From assembly GCA_032191485.1 (NCBI GenBank), contig JAVDOI010000011.1, forward strand, positions 22,786,887 to 22,850,886: a DNA stretch of 64,000 nucleotides. Reading direction: 5' to 3'. The position numbers were made by a program, and so were the translations under genes. Of the stretch, positions 21,112 through 33,744 are shown in pieces (within the stretch, counting starts at the first letter, position 1; each line of letters opens with the position of its first letter). The notes below the pieces were generated by a model. It did no database searches, was not told the DNA's origin, and was given only the letters and a program-made list of their open reading frames with translations. Source of the stretch: Leptoclinus maculatus (taxonomy: Eukaryota; Chordata; Actinopteri; Perciformes; Stichaeidae).

Positions 21112-22390
21112 GGCTCCCTTCAAGCAAAGTGGAAATATCCATTTCTTCTGTCACTTTGTGCTCTGGGAGACATAAAAAACAACCTCAGCTCTGACTGCAT
21201 TTTCTTTGCACTGTGAACAATGAGTAAAATAATATGTAAAGAGTGAGTCCCAACAGACACACAGCCTTCATGCTATGTATCGGGATGTACAAAATATTTC
21301 CTCAGTTGAGTGGAGAAAAACAATCACCCCGTATTCTTCCCTGTGTGGGCTGCTTGTATTCTTTATTTGACTCACTGTTCTGGTGTACAGTATACTGTAC
21401 TTCAGTGTTTTCACTCTTTATTCCCTCAGACTTCCTAACCCCCTATTGTCTTAAGTAGTTAGTAAAAACGTCGTCCCAATATTTTAGATGGATTGAATAG
21501 AACCCAACATGACATGTTTTTCAATTGCTAATGGCTGATTATCAGATTTTTCAAGCTGAAATATTGTTACCAGTATCAGCGACACAAAATACAGATGATG
21601 TATTTGTCAGTGCATGTTCAAAATGTAAATCATTTTTGGTTTCAGATTTTGGCCTCAAGGGTCTGTGGCAGTTAAAAAGGTCCACAGATCAATAGGGGCA
21701 CTTTGAATTAAGTTATGCTTATACCTTTAATATTAATGTTTACTTGAATCGGTTTGTTTTGCTGATAATACAGTGCTCTCAATGTTTCTCACATACACAC
21801 AGCATTTGTCTCTTTCCACCTCTCTCTCTCTCTCAGGCTCATTATCCCCCTCTCTCTTGCTTTGGATAGAAACCATGTGTCTTTCCTGTCAATACGGTAC
21901 CTACCCACGCTCACCGCTATATATAGGACCTGCTGTCTTCCCACTATCTCCACCCCCTCCCCCCCCCCCCTGCACCTCTTCTATTCAGCTCCCCATCAAA
22001 CATGCTCATTTCACATCAAAATAAATGTAGAGCGCTGGGGAGGGAGGAGTAAGAGAAGAACGGAAGGAGAGGTGAAATGGGAAAAGATGGAATAAAATGG
22101 AAAACAGACCAAGAAATAGACCCTGAGTCAGAGTGAGAAAAAGTAAATGAGAGGCTCAGGGAAAGGTTAAGAGCGGAGAGGAAAGATTTGGGTGAGTTTA
22201 TCTATGTTAAGATTGTTGTCCAGTATTTTGCTTTGTGCAAGATCATTCCACGGTCACCTCAAACCTTCTTGCTTTTGGCGGCCTGTAATGCTGCTGATCT
22301 GGGACCTGAAAAGCACACATTTATTGGAGCAATATCTGCATGAGAGTGCCAGCTGACCGACAACGGAGAAGGACATGGGGGGAATTTGAG
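21112..22390. other. No recognised gene
   Basis: Contains a (CT)n patch near 21822-21834 and a C-run at 21959-21970. From about 22030 to 22200 it is purine-rich on the plus strand. No coding signal. Confidence 0.45.
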
Positions 22391-22394
22391 GGAA

Positions 22395-22560
22395 CGGAGC
22401 CGGGTAGAACGTAATTAAGGACTTAGTTCAAGCCCCGGTATTGGCAACATGCCGTCCTGCTGAAGTGTCCTGGAGCAAGATATTGAATCTCTTCCCGCTC
22501 TGGGATTCTGTTCTGTAGCTGACCCTGAACTCTCTGTAGAGGGAGGCGAGAGGAGAGAGT
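22395..22560 (+). mobile_element. tRNA-derived SINE fragment
   Basis: A B-box-like AGTTCAAGCCCCGG (22425-22438) is followed by TATTGGCAACATGCCGTCCTGCTG, AAGTGTCCTGGAGCAAGATATTGAATC and TTCTGTAGCTGACCCTGAACTCTCTGTAGAGGG. This order (B box, then GTGTCCTNGAGCAAGAYAYTGAA, then CTGACCCTG) is typical of a widespread fish SINE group. The A box is weak, so the 5' end is degraded or ambiguous. Confidence 0.6.
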
Positions 22561-22564
22561 TGTT

Positions 22565-23285
22565 TTTTTCTTACGCACTACAATGAAATATGATATCATT
22601 AAATACAAGAAATCATTGAAAGCAAAGCCTCCCCTGCTTTTAATTGCAACCCATCCTAGATACAGGAAGCAGTATGGGGGCACCTCTCCAGCTACCAGTC
22701 CACCCAAATCAATAAAACAGTCAAACTTGAACATAAACTCCTTTATTACAGTTCAGAATTTATTGTAAATCCAAACACAAGATTACATTTCAACACATCA
22801 TGATAGCATTCAAATGTACCGTAGCTTAATATTAAATATTTCTACTGAATGGAGCTTGAACGCATCATAATGTAACTCAATGCAACCTCCGTTGATGTTA
22901 GCGGTTTGCTCCGTTAGCAGGACCGTGCTGTCCATCGGATGCTAACAGCTGATGTTGCTAGCTCTGTGTCTGCTGATGTATAACCGGATTTGTCATAATT
23001 TGTCATAATGTAACAATCCTCGGGTGACGGTACCCCAGGCTGGAGCGCTGATACCCAGTGCCTACGGTGCTGTCGAAAAACAAGTACCGGCACGTTTTCC
23101 AAATGTCACCCGGTTTCAAAGCATCGGTTCTCGTGACATCCCTGTTTTGACATTTCATGGAAAAATAAATTCCAGTGTAATCTTCGGGTTCAGTTTGCAT
23201 GGTGTTTTGGCCAGAGACAAAAATACATGTAGGCTTATAAATATTATCTGTAGTTTTTATAATAACACAGAACTGAGACATTTGC
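22565..23285. other. No recognised gene
   Basis: The sequence around 22880-23150 is relatively GC-rich, with a tandem TTTGTCATAA pair near 22988-23008, and resembles repeat DNA without a family I can name. Confidence 0.4.
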
Positions 23286-23345
23286 ATATTTGATTTGATT
23301 TCACTTTATAATCACAATATTTTCCTAAATTTGTCTTGTGTCCCA
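23286..23345 (-). mobile_element. LINE 3'-end stub (inverted)
   Basis: Read on the minus strand: CACAAGACAAATTTAGG, AAAATATTGTGATTATAAAGTG, then AAATCAAATCAAA. The CAAGACAAATTT...ATAAAGT order matches the 3' end of the LINE at 6841-7477, but the tail repeat unit is AATCA rather than ATCTT. The element is severely 5'-truncated with no coding part. Confidence 0.45.
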
Positions 23346-23504
23346 AAATGAAATTGAAAAATTTGAAACACAACATTTGAAACAAACATCAAAACCCTAC
23401 TAAAATGATATATCACATCAGACATTACAATAAGTTGAAAGGAAAAGTACAATTCAACCACGAAATACCGAAAGAAAGAACAGACTACACTACACTACAA
23501 TGCA

Positions 23505-23507
<3 letters not shown>

Positions 23508-23575
<68 letters not shown>
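23508..23575. repeat. (GT)34 microsatellite
   Basis: Uninterrupted run of 68 bases. Confidence 0.97.
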
Positions 23576-23578
<3 letters not shown>

Positions 23579-23579
23579 A

Positions 23580-26500
23580 GTGGAACACACTCAAGTGATT
23601 TTATTTAACTCCTTCTTTTGCGAACGTTTTGTCCCAGAGCCATGCAAGAGGAAACTCTTAGTCTGAATTCTATAATTAATGTGAGAAGTTAAAGTGAACC
23701 TGGAAGTACATCATGTTAACCCCTCTCAATGCTCACCTCAGCAGGACCTGCACGTGTTCCTGTCATGCATGTGAATGCTTCCGCATTCCGGTGGCTTTCT
23801 GAGAGTGTTTCCAATTCCAAACACTCTAACTTAAATCTGAAACCGAAAATGTTGCTGTATCAACTGGTAAGGTAATGGTAATGAGAGCTTCGTCGTATTC
23901 TGTAATCTAACTGTGATACACCAGATGTGTCATGGTTTCCAGATGGGATGTAACTTCAAACCCTCCTTAATAAGGTGCTCAATTTGCAGCCTCTTATATA
24001 TTCAATGTGACAGAAACTCACAGGATATGAAAACAAGCTGCAGCTGCTCATATTCATCGTGTTACATAATGGTAAGGGGAGACACACCAGGTGAACAACG
24101 TAACAAGTTTAAACTAATATATATCACCATGTAACTTCCCCAGTTCATTACTTTTATTATGGCAATTATTATTCTTTTGCAATTGTTTCAGTATACAAAT
24201 TAGACTATTTTTAACCTTCTGGACCCGACCCGGACCCAATTTGGTGTATTATGTTTTCATTTACATACATTTTCAGAACAGAAATATGTCCACTGGATGC
24301 TTGTTTAATTGTGTTGACATATTCAAATATCAATATCTTTACAGAGGGAATTATCTCTTTGTATCACTCCATAAATCAGGTCTAAAATGTAAAAACCAGG
24401 CTATGAATGACAAATGAACAAACTGCAAAAGCCTTCCGAATATAGATAGGAATGAAACTGTTTGACGTATGTAAGTGCTGCTAAAGTAGAGATTTCAGGC
24501 TAATTTATAGAAAACAGCATTTAAAGATATGAATCCCAAAATGCTATACATTTTGAAGACTCGAAAGGTGAATAGGGTAAAGAAAAAAAAATGTTATGTC
24601 TAAAAATGCAAATGAGGCATTATCTAAGTGTAACTTTCCATGAGGATCAGCACTTTAGGAGTGATCCCAGCCTCAGCTACTTATCTAAACTGAAACATTA
24701 GCATGTCAGCTGTCAAGAGCCCCGGGTGACAAACACTACATTTTGAGTATCTTTCTTTAAGTGCCATAAAGGAATAAGATGTGACGCACGGGCTGCTTTA
24801 GATAGCGTGCCGGTAAGTGCTGCAATGTGCTCCGTAATGTCCCCGCAAATGTCATTTATGCACTTTAATGTATGTGCAGCCAGCCTGTGGACGTGCCAAA
24901 CGTCTCAAAAGATGAGTGCTCTGAATGTATGTTTTCATGATTTGATTTGCATGTCCTGCGCTGCTGTGGACAGAAATGTATGGACAATGTGTACGGAAAT
25001 AACATAAATAAACCATTTCCTCTGTGTGTGTGTGTGTGTGTGACCCAGTTCGACATTGAATGTGTCAGGAACTATGAAACATGTATATGCAGCAGGCCTG
25101 ACTGAAAAAAAAGAACACAGGGTCAAAAAGGTGCACCCGCATACTTGATAGAGTGATGCTTCAGTGGTTAAATATTGAGGGGGAACCCTCTCTCCACTAG
25201 AATCCCAGCAGGCACTTAAGAGGATCTCCCTCTTTCTTCCAGATATTTTGCTTTTACAGGGCGTATCAATCTGCGTGTGACACTCATCCCTAATGATGCA
25301 ACTCTGCATTCGTCTTTGCATGCTCCTTTTCAATCAAAGCCATGCTGAAAGCACTCGCAGTGAATTCCCAGACGTCCCGGGAATCACAGCTGAGCACATG
25401 CTAAAGTGATTACCGTTTTTGTCTCCATGCATAATGCAAATCGTTTCTGTACGACGGACCAAACTCTCATGACGTGTGAGATCATACCGGCATGTTATTT
25501 AATTCTATGTGACTGCTTTTAATCTGGTCAATTAATTGAGATCAAGAGAGACCCGAGTAAAAAGACTCGTGAGTCCCACTGAAGTGTGAGGAGGCTTCCT
25601 CAGATTGTAAAGGGAGAGCATCACGAGGTAGTATGATGTAATAAAAAGAGTTTAATGTTCGTCATGTCAGGCGCTGTGTGGAGGGCGAGAGGATGTGACC
25701 GATCGTGCTGTTTTTACAGACTGTACATGTTTTGTACTGTCATGTTCCATGACTTTTGAGAATAAAAACATATATCTTAATGACAATAAATAAGAGACCT
25801 GAATACTCCAAAGAAAAACAGAATAGATATAGAGTAAGGACATAACTAACAAAGCCAGTCACACAGAGTATTTCATGGTGCGATGTATTGGAAGGCAGTC
25901 TTCCCAAACGCAGTATGTATCCACGGAGTATCAACAATCAGCCAGTTCTGAGATCTGGTCTGATGAACAGCAGTGTTTGAGTCAAATAATCTGATATACT
26001 GAGTCACTGTAGTATTAACTGACAAAAAGAATCACAGTGTGATTGTGTAGACCAGCTTCTTCATCATGATGATGAGTTTAATACGTATCTCCTGTAATGA
26101 ACGACGCTTTAACTGCATCACGTTCTTAAAAAGCACTACAGGATATAAGTCAAGTTCAAAATGGTTTTCTTGTCCTCAAAAATAGGAAAGCAGAACCATC
26201 ACTATCTGTCACTAATTAAAAGAGGGGCAGATCAGGGACAACAGCATTACTACGTTTCCTGTAATACACAGCAACAATTAAGCATTTTCACGTTGCTTAA
26301 TGTCAGATTAATGTCAATATTTAGCCATGAATCAATATCAGATTTAGATACATGCAAAGTATTCCATAAGTCTACGGTGCAGTTAACCCTCACAAGTTAC
26401 TGTATGTTGACACAAAAATATTCTGCAATTTGGTCGGATTTTGAGTCGATTTTCTTACATGCTGACCTGTTTCCAGTCCTGAAGGCAAATACTGTTGCTC

Positions 26501-27475
26501 GTCTTTCATATCTGTCAGTTAAGTGCACTCAGGTATAAATGGGCCTCTATTTGTCTTACTTTGTCTTCATGACGTTCTTCTAAAAATGGCAAAATATTGC
26601 CACACCAATAATGCTAAAAGTCAATTTAAAATAATAGGAACACTAACAGCAGCAGATGGGCTTGGATTTGTCCAATATGTGAGAATTATTTGGAACACGG
26701 CGATTGCATGTCTGCGGTCAGGTTTACTACGACAGTATAGAGACAAAGAGGATGAAAACACTCGTATAACTCACCGGCTGCTGTACCAGCACTGATACCT
26801 ACACCAGTCCTCTCAGGTAACAGCTGACATTTGAACTCAGCCTCCCGTTATAGTCCGTCCTGTGTCATTTTAACATCCGCAAATAAGACGATGCTCCACC
26901 CGGAGGTGAGCAGACGACCCAGATAACCGAGTGGCTGCAGGTCAGACACATGGTCAGCTCCTCACACGGCTCACAGAGAAGAAAGGAAGGGAAAGAAGAT
27001 TAAGTATGAATAGACACCCATCATCTTTAGTCAATGTATATGAGATGTATGCTGGATTCGTTTGGAGCATGGATCCATATTTAACTATAAGCTCACAACA
27101 AAGCCCCCGGTCATACGTTCTAATCTCTCCATCTCCCAATAGTGGGCTATGAATGCAGCCCTTTGGCCAAAGACGTTTTTCTGGGTCACAGGATAAGAAG
27201 ATGAAAGATTAAAAAAAAGGAGGAGGAATAATAAAAGATCCAAGTTTTGCTTTTACATTGGCTCACCTGTTCAAAGTACCTCTCTTTAAATAGCTCTAAC
27301 AAAAGAGCTGGGAAATATTTTCTCTAACCTCCAGTGTTGATGTAGACGTTTGAAGCCTTTCTAAAAAGAAAAGGGAGTGAAGCACTGCTTTTCAGACTTG
27401 TTATTGTTGATGGGGGACAAGCTGTAAACACAATATGGGTGTATTGTATTATTACATATATTGTTACGGCGAACA
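23580..27475. other. Long stretch without recognised gene
   Basis: Contains a (TG)10 at 25023-25042. The 125-codon (26161-26538) and 132-codon frames have no recognisable domain, and the latter reads CA repeat. An AGAATAAAAACATA motif at 25759-25772 follows a TGTACATGTTTTGTACTGTC segment and could mimic a polyadenylation site, but no gene body is seen. The segment 25300-25560, with CATAATGCAAATCG and TCAATTAATTGAG, has the low-repeat look of conserved non-coding DNA (inference only). Confidence 0.4.
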
Positions 27476-27479
27476 TTAA

Positions 27480-27720
27480 CTTAAACAGTTGCTAATTCAC
27501 ACACAGCTACATTAGCATTGGTTTGAGGTTGTGCGTTCCAACTGCCCGACAACGTCGCATGTCCGGTAAAATGGGCTTTTAGCTTTGTTTTGGTCTCCTC
27601 CAAATCCCAGGGCCCGTTCCACAGAGCTAGTTTACAAAAATAAGCCTGGCTTATTCGTGGCATGCTCTGTCGAAATGTCACAACGGCTAATTTCGAGAAA
27701 AACATAGATTTATGTCAACA
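27480..27720. repeat. Candidate fish dispersed repeat
   Basis: GCTTTTAGCTTTGTTTTGGTCTCCTCC and CAGGGCCCGTTCCACAGAGCTAG resemble parts of common fish repeats recalled from memory. No second copy is found in this window. Confidence 0.35.
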
Positions 27721-27767
27721 TCCCGTTTTTGGTCATTTGCTGTTTTTGATTGATTCTTATTGAAGAA

Positions 27768-27912
<145 letters not shown>

Positions 27913-28019
27913 AGACAGGAGGGACCGACGGTGATGGAGTGTAGGAGGGGAGGGTAGAAGGGAGAGGCGTCACACAAACACAGCTGTTCACCGCTCGCTG
28001 CCCGGTTCTTGTGTTAAAA

Positions 28020-28147
28020 ATGTCAACTTAATAATAATAAAAAAAACTGTGTTAACGCGCGATAATATAATTGTCGGTGTTAATTAATAACGCAATAATA
28101 ACGCGTTAACTTGCCCAGCCCTAATATATATATATATATATATATAT
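28020..28147. repeat. hAT-like MITE end plus (TA)n
   Basis: GTGTTAACGCGCGATAAT and AATAACGCGTTAACTTGCCCAGCCCTA, followed by a (TA)12 tract (28124-28147). The minus-strand reading TAGGGCTGGGCAAGTTAACGCG resembles the terminal sequence of a common fish hAT-type repeat. The other end is not identified. Confidence 0.45.
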
Positions 28148-28150
28148 GTC

Positions 28151-28170
28151 AAAGTGTATATATACACTTT
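28151..28170. other. Perfect 20-bp palindrome
   Basis: AAAGTGTATATATACACTTT is self-complementary and lies directly after the TA tract, so the whole could extrude as a cruciform. Confidence 0.85.
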
Positions 28171-28174
28171 TGCA

Positions 28175-28875
28175 GCCTTGATGTTTAATATCTTATGTAC
28201 TTTGTATATCTTAGTTATTTAACAACCTCCAGTTTTTTCGTTCTTACTAACTGTTTGAATGTATTGTTCCACCGACTATTCCAATTACCCCGATGTCTTG
28301 ATGTATGATTACTGCCCTCCAACTCCTCCCAAATTCATCTGATTGGATTTCTTATGAGCCAATCACAGTTGTCCACATCATCTTAAGTGACTGCTGCTCT
28401 CGGCTGCTTAACGATAGTGTCTGCACACTCAATCATCTTGACTACTACATCTCTGATTGCGTGAACTTGAAATTACCTTTTTGGAACTTCATTCAAGTCA
28501 GGTGTCGGGCTTTACGCCCCACTTTTCTTAGCTGCTAGATGCTCCACTATATCCACTCGCTGAGTCACTTTGTCTGTTAGCCGCGTGGTGCTGCAGAGTC
28601 TGAGGACATTGTTGGAGGTTTGTCACTACGAGGGACACTTTTCTAATTACACTCACTCGTTTGAGCCATTGTTGATATGAAAATACATTAACATTACATT
28701 ACACACGTTGCACACAAATAACCAGTGTTAGCACATTAGCATATGCTAACAGTGCAGCAACAGCGAAAGTAGAGAATAAACAAACAAAAAACAGAACTGA
28801 CTCAGTCATTTTACTATTCATCTGAAGCTTACATTAGTTAACATAAGCTACTGGTCAGCAAGCAGCAGAACCTCA
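28175..28875. other. No recognised feature
   Basis: Contains ATTAGCATATGCTAAC (28737-28752), a near-palindrome, and short unsupported ORFs. Confidence 0.4.
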
Positions 28876-28879
28876 GTGT

Positions 28880-29340
28880 GTATGGAACTTGGGATGGATA
28901 TTTTAACATATTCTTTTACAGAACATGTGCTCACTAGCAGGTTCTACTCTAAATGTGTTTTTTATTTCAAGAAGCAAACTGTGTCACAAAGCACCTTGAA
29001 ATGGACTGAAACAGACCTTGCTCAGGGCACCTCCCGACCCGACCCATCAACACTGAACGCAGTAATGCAGCTCCTGTTTATTAGCATTTGTCCCGCAGCT
29101 AAAAGAACCTACTATACCGTACCTTTACGTTTCTCTGAACATTATTAGCCACAACAACTCACATCACCCACCTAAATGACCTGGTATCCCACAGCTCAAC
29201 AGAACGGAACCAGTTTTCTTCTGTTTTTCTTTTTTCTTTGTTTTTTTACACCATTCTCAAACTGATGATAATATGAAGGCGCAGAGACATCGTTCGGTTC
29301 ATTAATATGTGTCCTGCAGCTAAAAGGAATTCGACAAGTC
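28880..29340. repeat. Candidate dispersed repeat with an internal direct repeat
   Basis: TTAGCATTTGTCCCGCAGCTAAAAGAACC at 29081-29109 recurs as TTAATATGTGTCCTGCAGCTAAAAGGAATT near 29302-29331. The block CACAACAACTCACATCACCC..CCTAAATGACCTGGTAT..CAACAGAACGGAACCAG looks like a known fish repeat (from memory). A 13-base G run lies further on at 29422-29434. Confidence 0.35.
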
Positions 29341-29814
29341 ACAGTGTGGTGTTGGTGGTGTCTCTACACATATTTAAAAGCGTGGCACAGCTGCTCCCAA
29401 ACAGCAGGCTGATGCAGGGCAGGGGGGGGGGGGGTATGAAACTGGAGATAGTGTTAGCGTGTTCTAATGGGAATGGTACTCTAGTTGACACCTCATTAAT
29501 GTGTATGGAGTTGCATTTGTAATGGAATTCAAATTTCTCACAGCTTTAAATATACACTTAATTTTCAGAGCATTTAGTTGTATTCAACACACCGCTGCAT
29601 CCTTGTTGAAGGAGAGAACAGTGTGTTTGTGCGTAAACATACACTGTCTGCATTATATCCTCGTACAAAACGTCCTATGATATCTTATGAAACAGTTACT
29701 CCACATGTGTTTGTGCGTTTTCCTACAATAGCCAGCAACACGTGTCGATTTTTGCTCATCACATCTATACCGTCTTTTCAAAATAAACTTTCTTCTTCAT
29801 GGGAAATAAGTGTT

Positions 29815-30290
29815 ACGCCCCATGGAAACACAGGGAAACACAGGACTCAATTGCACGACAGCAAGATAGGTGTCGTGCATAGGAAGGCAGTCAATACAGG
29901 CAAACAAATCTGGCAGGGATGACGTTGGGCAAAAACAGGCAGAGATCACAAAAACCAGGAACATGAAACACTAGGAATTCACTGGACCGCTAGAGACAGA
30001 TGTACTAAGAAGAACTGGCACAGAGACAGGAACAAGGGCGAGGTGTAGGTGATTGGATTTAATCAGGGCGGGGCAGGAAATTAAGTGACCTGAAACGAGA
30101 GGAGAGGAGAGGAACACGAAAATAAAACAGGAAACACTGAAATGTCCAAAAATAAAGAAGTTTAACAAGGGAACAGGACGAGACATGACAAAGACAGATA
30201 AAACCACATCAAAAAGCAGGGAACACCACAGAGACAGGAAGTGAAACAAGAGGCAAGGCACTTCAAAATAAAACCAGAGAGAAACTGACA
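29815..30290. repeat. ACAGGAA-rich purine-biased repeat
   Basis: The plus strand carries frequent AACACAGG, ACAGGAAC, GAACAAGG and AGACAGGAA motifs across about 475 bp, with GTGATTGGATTTAATCAGGGCGGGGCAGG in the middle. This composition is typical of a fish dispersed element often found near transposons (recollection). The 106-codon minus-strand frame across it is incidental. Confidence 0.45.
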
Positions 30291-30299
30291 ATCAGTTAG

Positions 30300-30505
30300 T
30301 AAGATTTAGGCAACACTTAAACCACTTAGTTAGGTTTAGGAAAAGATCGTCTTATGGGTTAAAAGTTACTACTGAAGTGACGTTACTGAAGTGGGCACGT
30401 TTTGGGGAAAATATAATCAACATTGATTTCTCATTCCACACGGGGCACGAACAGTGGTCTCCTGGGTAAAAGATAGTTTTTTGAATGACCCTCAGCCGCC
30501 ACTCT
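30300..30505 (-). repeat. Dispersed repeat family A, copy 5 (inverted, diverged)
   Basis: TTAGTTAGGTTTAGGAAAAG, CAACATTGATTTCTCATTCCACACGGGGCACG and ACAGTGGTCTCCTGGGTAAAAG match the minus-strand block order of copies 2 and 3. The CTGTGTTTGTTTG core itself has decayed (TTTTTTGAATGACC). Confidence 0.5.
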
Positions 30506-30509
30506 GATT

Positions 30510-31176
30510 CTTTCCGTGGTCATCATAGCTATGAACGCTGGGTGAGAACAGTGCAAGTATGACGCGTGAAGCATGTTTCTACGATGCTTATAATTGTTAC
30601 TCTAAGCCCCCTTGGACGATTTAAATCCAAATAATCCGAATTCTGATTCTGATGGTAACTGACATTAATGAGATTCCATTTCTGTAGCGGCGTTGTGTTT
30701 AATAATCCAATTAGAACTATGGAACAGATTACTTAAAAGAAAAATAGGGAAATGATCATATAGAGCCTCAGTAGATGTGAGAGCAAGATGAATACTGATA
30801 GAGTGGGGCACGAGGGACATGTCTGTGTGTGTGTGTGTGTGTGGGGGGGGCTATCTCTTCCTGGGCTAACAATCTCAATCTTGAACCGAAGGTCTCGTCT
30901 CTTCTGTTCCCTCCCGCTGTCCACTCGTGTTTAAGAGAAGCAGCTCGCTCTCTTAAGGAAAACTAGCGGCTCCGTTTCTTTATTGCAAACGCTGAACTGA
31001 TGTTGACCCCCTCTGCGATTATTAGTCATGTTTCTCAGCGTGTGTGTGTGAGGAAGAGTGTGTATTTTGTTATCGAGCATTTGCTCCGTGTGTGTGTGTG
31101 TGTGTAAATGGGTGCCTGCTTCAATTGTTTGGGAGTATCTCTGCTTGGATACCGAGACAGTAATCTTACGTCTCAG

Positions 31177-31214
<38 letters not shown>

Positions 31215-33125
31215 AGGCCCATTCTCTGTTCAGTGTAATGAGGCAGAAATCAGAGTCAAGCTGTGAATTTATGAAACAAGATGTAGATGAACGGATGCCT
31301 TGCCAAGACTAGAAGGCCATCAAGCTGTTCTGTTTATTGCCGTCTCATCCCACTCACATATATACGAGGCTGTATTGTCAGTGAAATGGCTGTTAGTCTT
31401 TAAAGGCGCAATCTGGATTGAAGTGTTTCCCACTTGTGTCTCTGACGAGTTTGGTTCATCCACAGAAAATATGATTGTCAGTTGTGACTAAAACTGTCAG
31501 TTATAGTTATGGTTGGTCGTAGACAGTGATGCAGAGAGAGGTGGAGAAATGATTAGTCCTGTAGGGGGTGATCACCGCAAGGCCCAAAAAGACGCATTTA
31601 AGAAACAAATGCATTTTCAAAAGGAAATGATTGAAGCATGGATTTTACTGGAAATATCCTGTTGATGATGTATACTGTGAACTTGTGACTTTAATATTTG
31701 GTCTACACCAGTCATTAAAAGTAGTCAAAATATGATTAAATGGTTTTATTTCTCCCAACAATGAATGCATATAAAACGCATAAGCAGTCTACATAATAGC
31801 ACAGATATCTGAGTCCTCAATACAGGTGGTAAAGAGCACTTGTAGTGGGTGCTATGAATGTGAGATATTGTACAACAGTTATTTAAACATTTGATTGAAC
31901 ATATAACGAAAAATATTCAAACCATATTTTTTTTAAATGAGATGGGCTATTTACTATACAGCCTCTTCCTATTACTGTTAATACAAAAACAATTGGATGA
32001 CTCAGGTGCGATCATGAATGAATAAATCCCCATGTAGTCTAAAATTGCGGGACCATTGACAGCATGTTGGTCATAGCCTCAGGCTGAATAGCAACAACAC
32101 AAGGCTACTGTTTCAAAATCAAAGAATAGATCAGAGCACTCACATGAGAAAGAAGCACTGTCAGAGTAATAAATCTATTTTGAATTCATGAAAGTTTCTC
32201 TAAAATCAGCTGGAAGAGGAGAGCTGCTGTTTGTCTCTCTGTCTCTCTCGCTCGTTGACTTTTCCATTTACTTCCCTGTTGTTTCCCTTTTCTCTGTGGA
32301 TTGCTGCAATGGCGGGGGGGGGGGGGGATTACAACAGAACCTTCTTTCTACAACCACGAAAGGCAAGCGGCCTCACAAACTGTGTCTCTCTATTGATTGT
32401 TTCAGTACTCTGGACAACCTGCGCACACACACACACACACTACACACAACTAACTGTCCATTGTTCTCAAACAACAGCAAAACGACATTCAGGTTATGCA
32501 CATGTATTTTTGTTGTTTTCACAGTTTTTTTATTGATGCATAAAGTTTAAACAGAGGTGGATCAGTGTGCGAAAAAACTAAAGGAAAATTAATAGACAAT
32601 GAGTCGACCATAGTCTCGGCCAATCAGATTCTACTATGTCAGTTCTTTGTCAGTGTTTATTTATTGATTGATGACAGGTGAAAATGTAGGGAAAAGAGTA
32701 TAATTGATTTGAAGGATATCACGTGCAGATATAATTTTCAGTTTCACTGTATAGCAGAATCTCGATTTTCTATGTGTTGAAGAATACTATGTGCTGTCCT
32801 CAGCAACACTGACAACTACAGGGAACAGTTTCTTCCTGCAGAAAGAAACACAACTTTTTGCTGCTGCTGAGTAAAAAATAAAAAATAAAAAGCTAGACTT
32901 CTGGGTATCACCTACACTCAAAGAAATGACACGCCGCAGATCCAGCCGTCTTCTCACCATGGCTGTGTGTGTGTGCAACATGACTACTGGCTGTCACGGT
33001 GAGTCACAGAGGCAGTGACGATTAGGTTTCCTCAGCATCCAGCTTGACTCACAACATGAGCCTACACACGAACACGATGCCAAGAGAGGATTGAACCGGG
33101 CAAACCGCAAACAGCCTTACGTAAG
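30510..33125. other. No recognised gene; several short microsatellites
   Basis: Holds (GT)10 with an adjoining G8 (30823-30850), a (TG)9 at 31088-31105, (CA)15 at 31178-31208, a 14-base G run at 32314-32327 and (CA)9 at 32423-32440. ORFs across these are low-complexity. No exon-like sequence is seen. Confidence 0.5.
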
Positions 33126-33129
33126 TATT

Positions 33130-33480
33130 GTATTGGAGTTGCTGTCAGCCTGGTCTCACCAAATGGTCTCAAAGGTGCAACATTTGAAATTCAGGGCATT
33201 AATATTATAGCAAACAACTATTGCCAACGTAAAGATATAGTCGAGTAAAGTCTACCTGACCAGAGAATGAAGTCACTCTCCCTCTATGCATTGCAATCTG
33301 AGCTTCTCTGTGCGTATGTGGGTACACATACGTCGTTGCAGAGGGTGACCCTCGACGGAGCTGCACTGCTCACAGGGCTGTGTAGCTGCTCTAATCCGTC
33401 AACATGGGCGCCGAATTAAAAAGGTCCGGGTCAAAGTCATTTCAAGTGTTATCGCAACGCATTTTTGGTGCTTTCATTTC
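33130..33480. repeat. Candidate dispersed repeat
   Basis: CAGCCTGGTCTCACCAAATGG, then AAAGATATAGTCGAGTAAAGTC, GAATGAAGTCACTCTCCCTC, GTATGTGGGTACACATACGTCGTTGCAG resembles a fish repeat recalled from memory. CGTATGTG and CACATACG (33311-33330) form a small perfect hairpin. No second copy is found here. Confidence 0.35.
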
Positions 33481-33524
33481 AAGACAGAGCAATAAATGCA
33501 CTGAACAAGTGCTCTGGAAGTCAG

Positions 33525-33740
33525 ATGGCGTAGTGTAAAGAAGGACAGAGTTTGTGTAGATAGTAGGACAGGGTGTATGATGAGGTCAAACAAACACAGG
33601 ACTTTCACCCAGGAGGCTGCTGTTCATGTCCCCGAGCTACTCGACCCATGTATGTGGCTTGCTTCACATTACAGATGTCCTTATTTAAACCTTAACCATG
33701 ATCTTTTCCCAAACCTAAGTAGTTTTGTTGAAATTCACAA
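33525..33740 (+). repeat. Dispersed repeat family A, copy 6
   Basis: The exact core CAAACAAACACAGGAC (33587-33602) is followed by TTTCACCCAGGAGGCTGCTGTTCATGTCCCCG, then, after a different insert, TTCCCAAACCTAAGTAGTTTTGTTGAAATTCACAAAG. An 82-codon frame through it is not a gene. Confidence 0.65.
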
Positions 33741-33744
33741 AGTT

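Noticed and set aside
25640..25790. 3' end of a gene (AATAAA after a TGTACATGTTTTGTACTG segment)
   Set aside because: No upstream coding sequence or transcript evidence. AATAAA is frequent in AT-rich DNA.
26161..26538. 125-codon ORF without low complexity
   Set aside because: No recognisable domain, no homologous neighbour frame and no splice context. It is within the length range expected by chance in 64 kb of AT-rich DNA.
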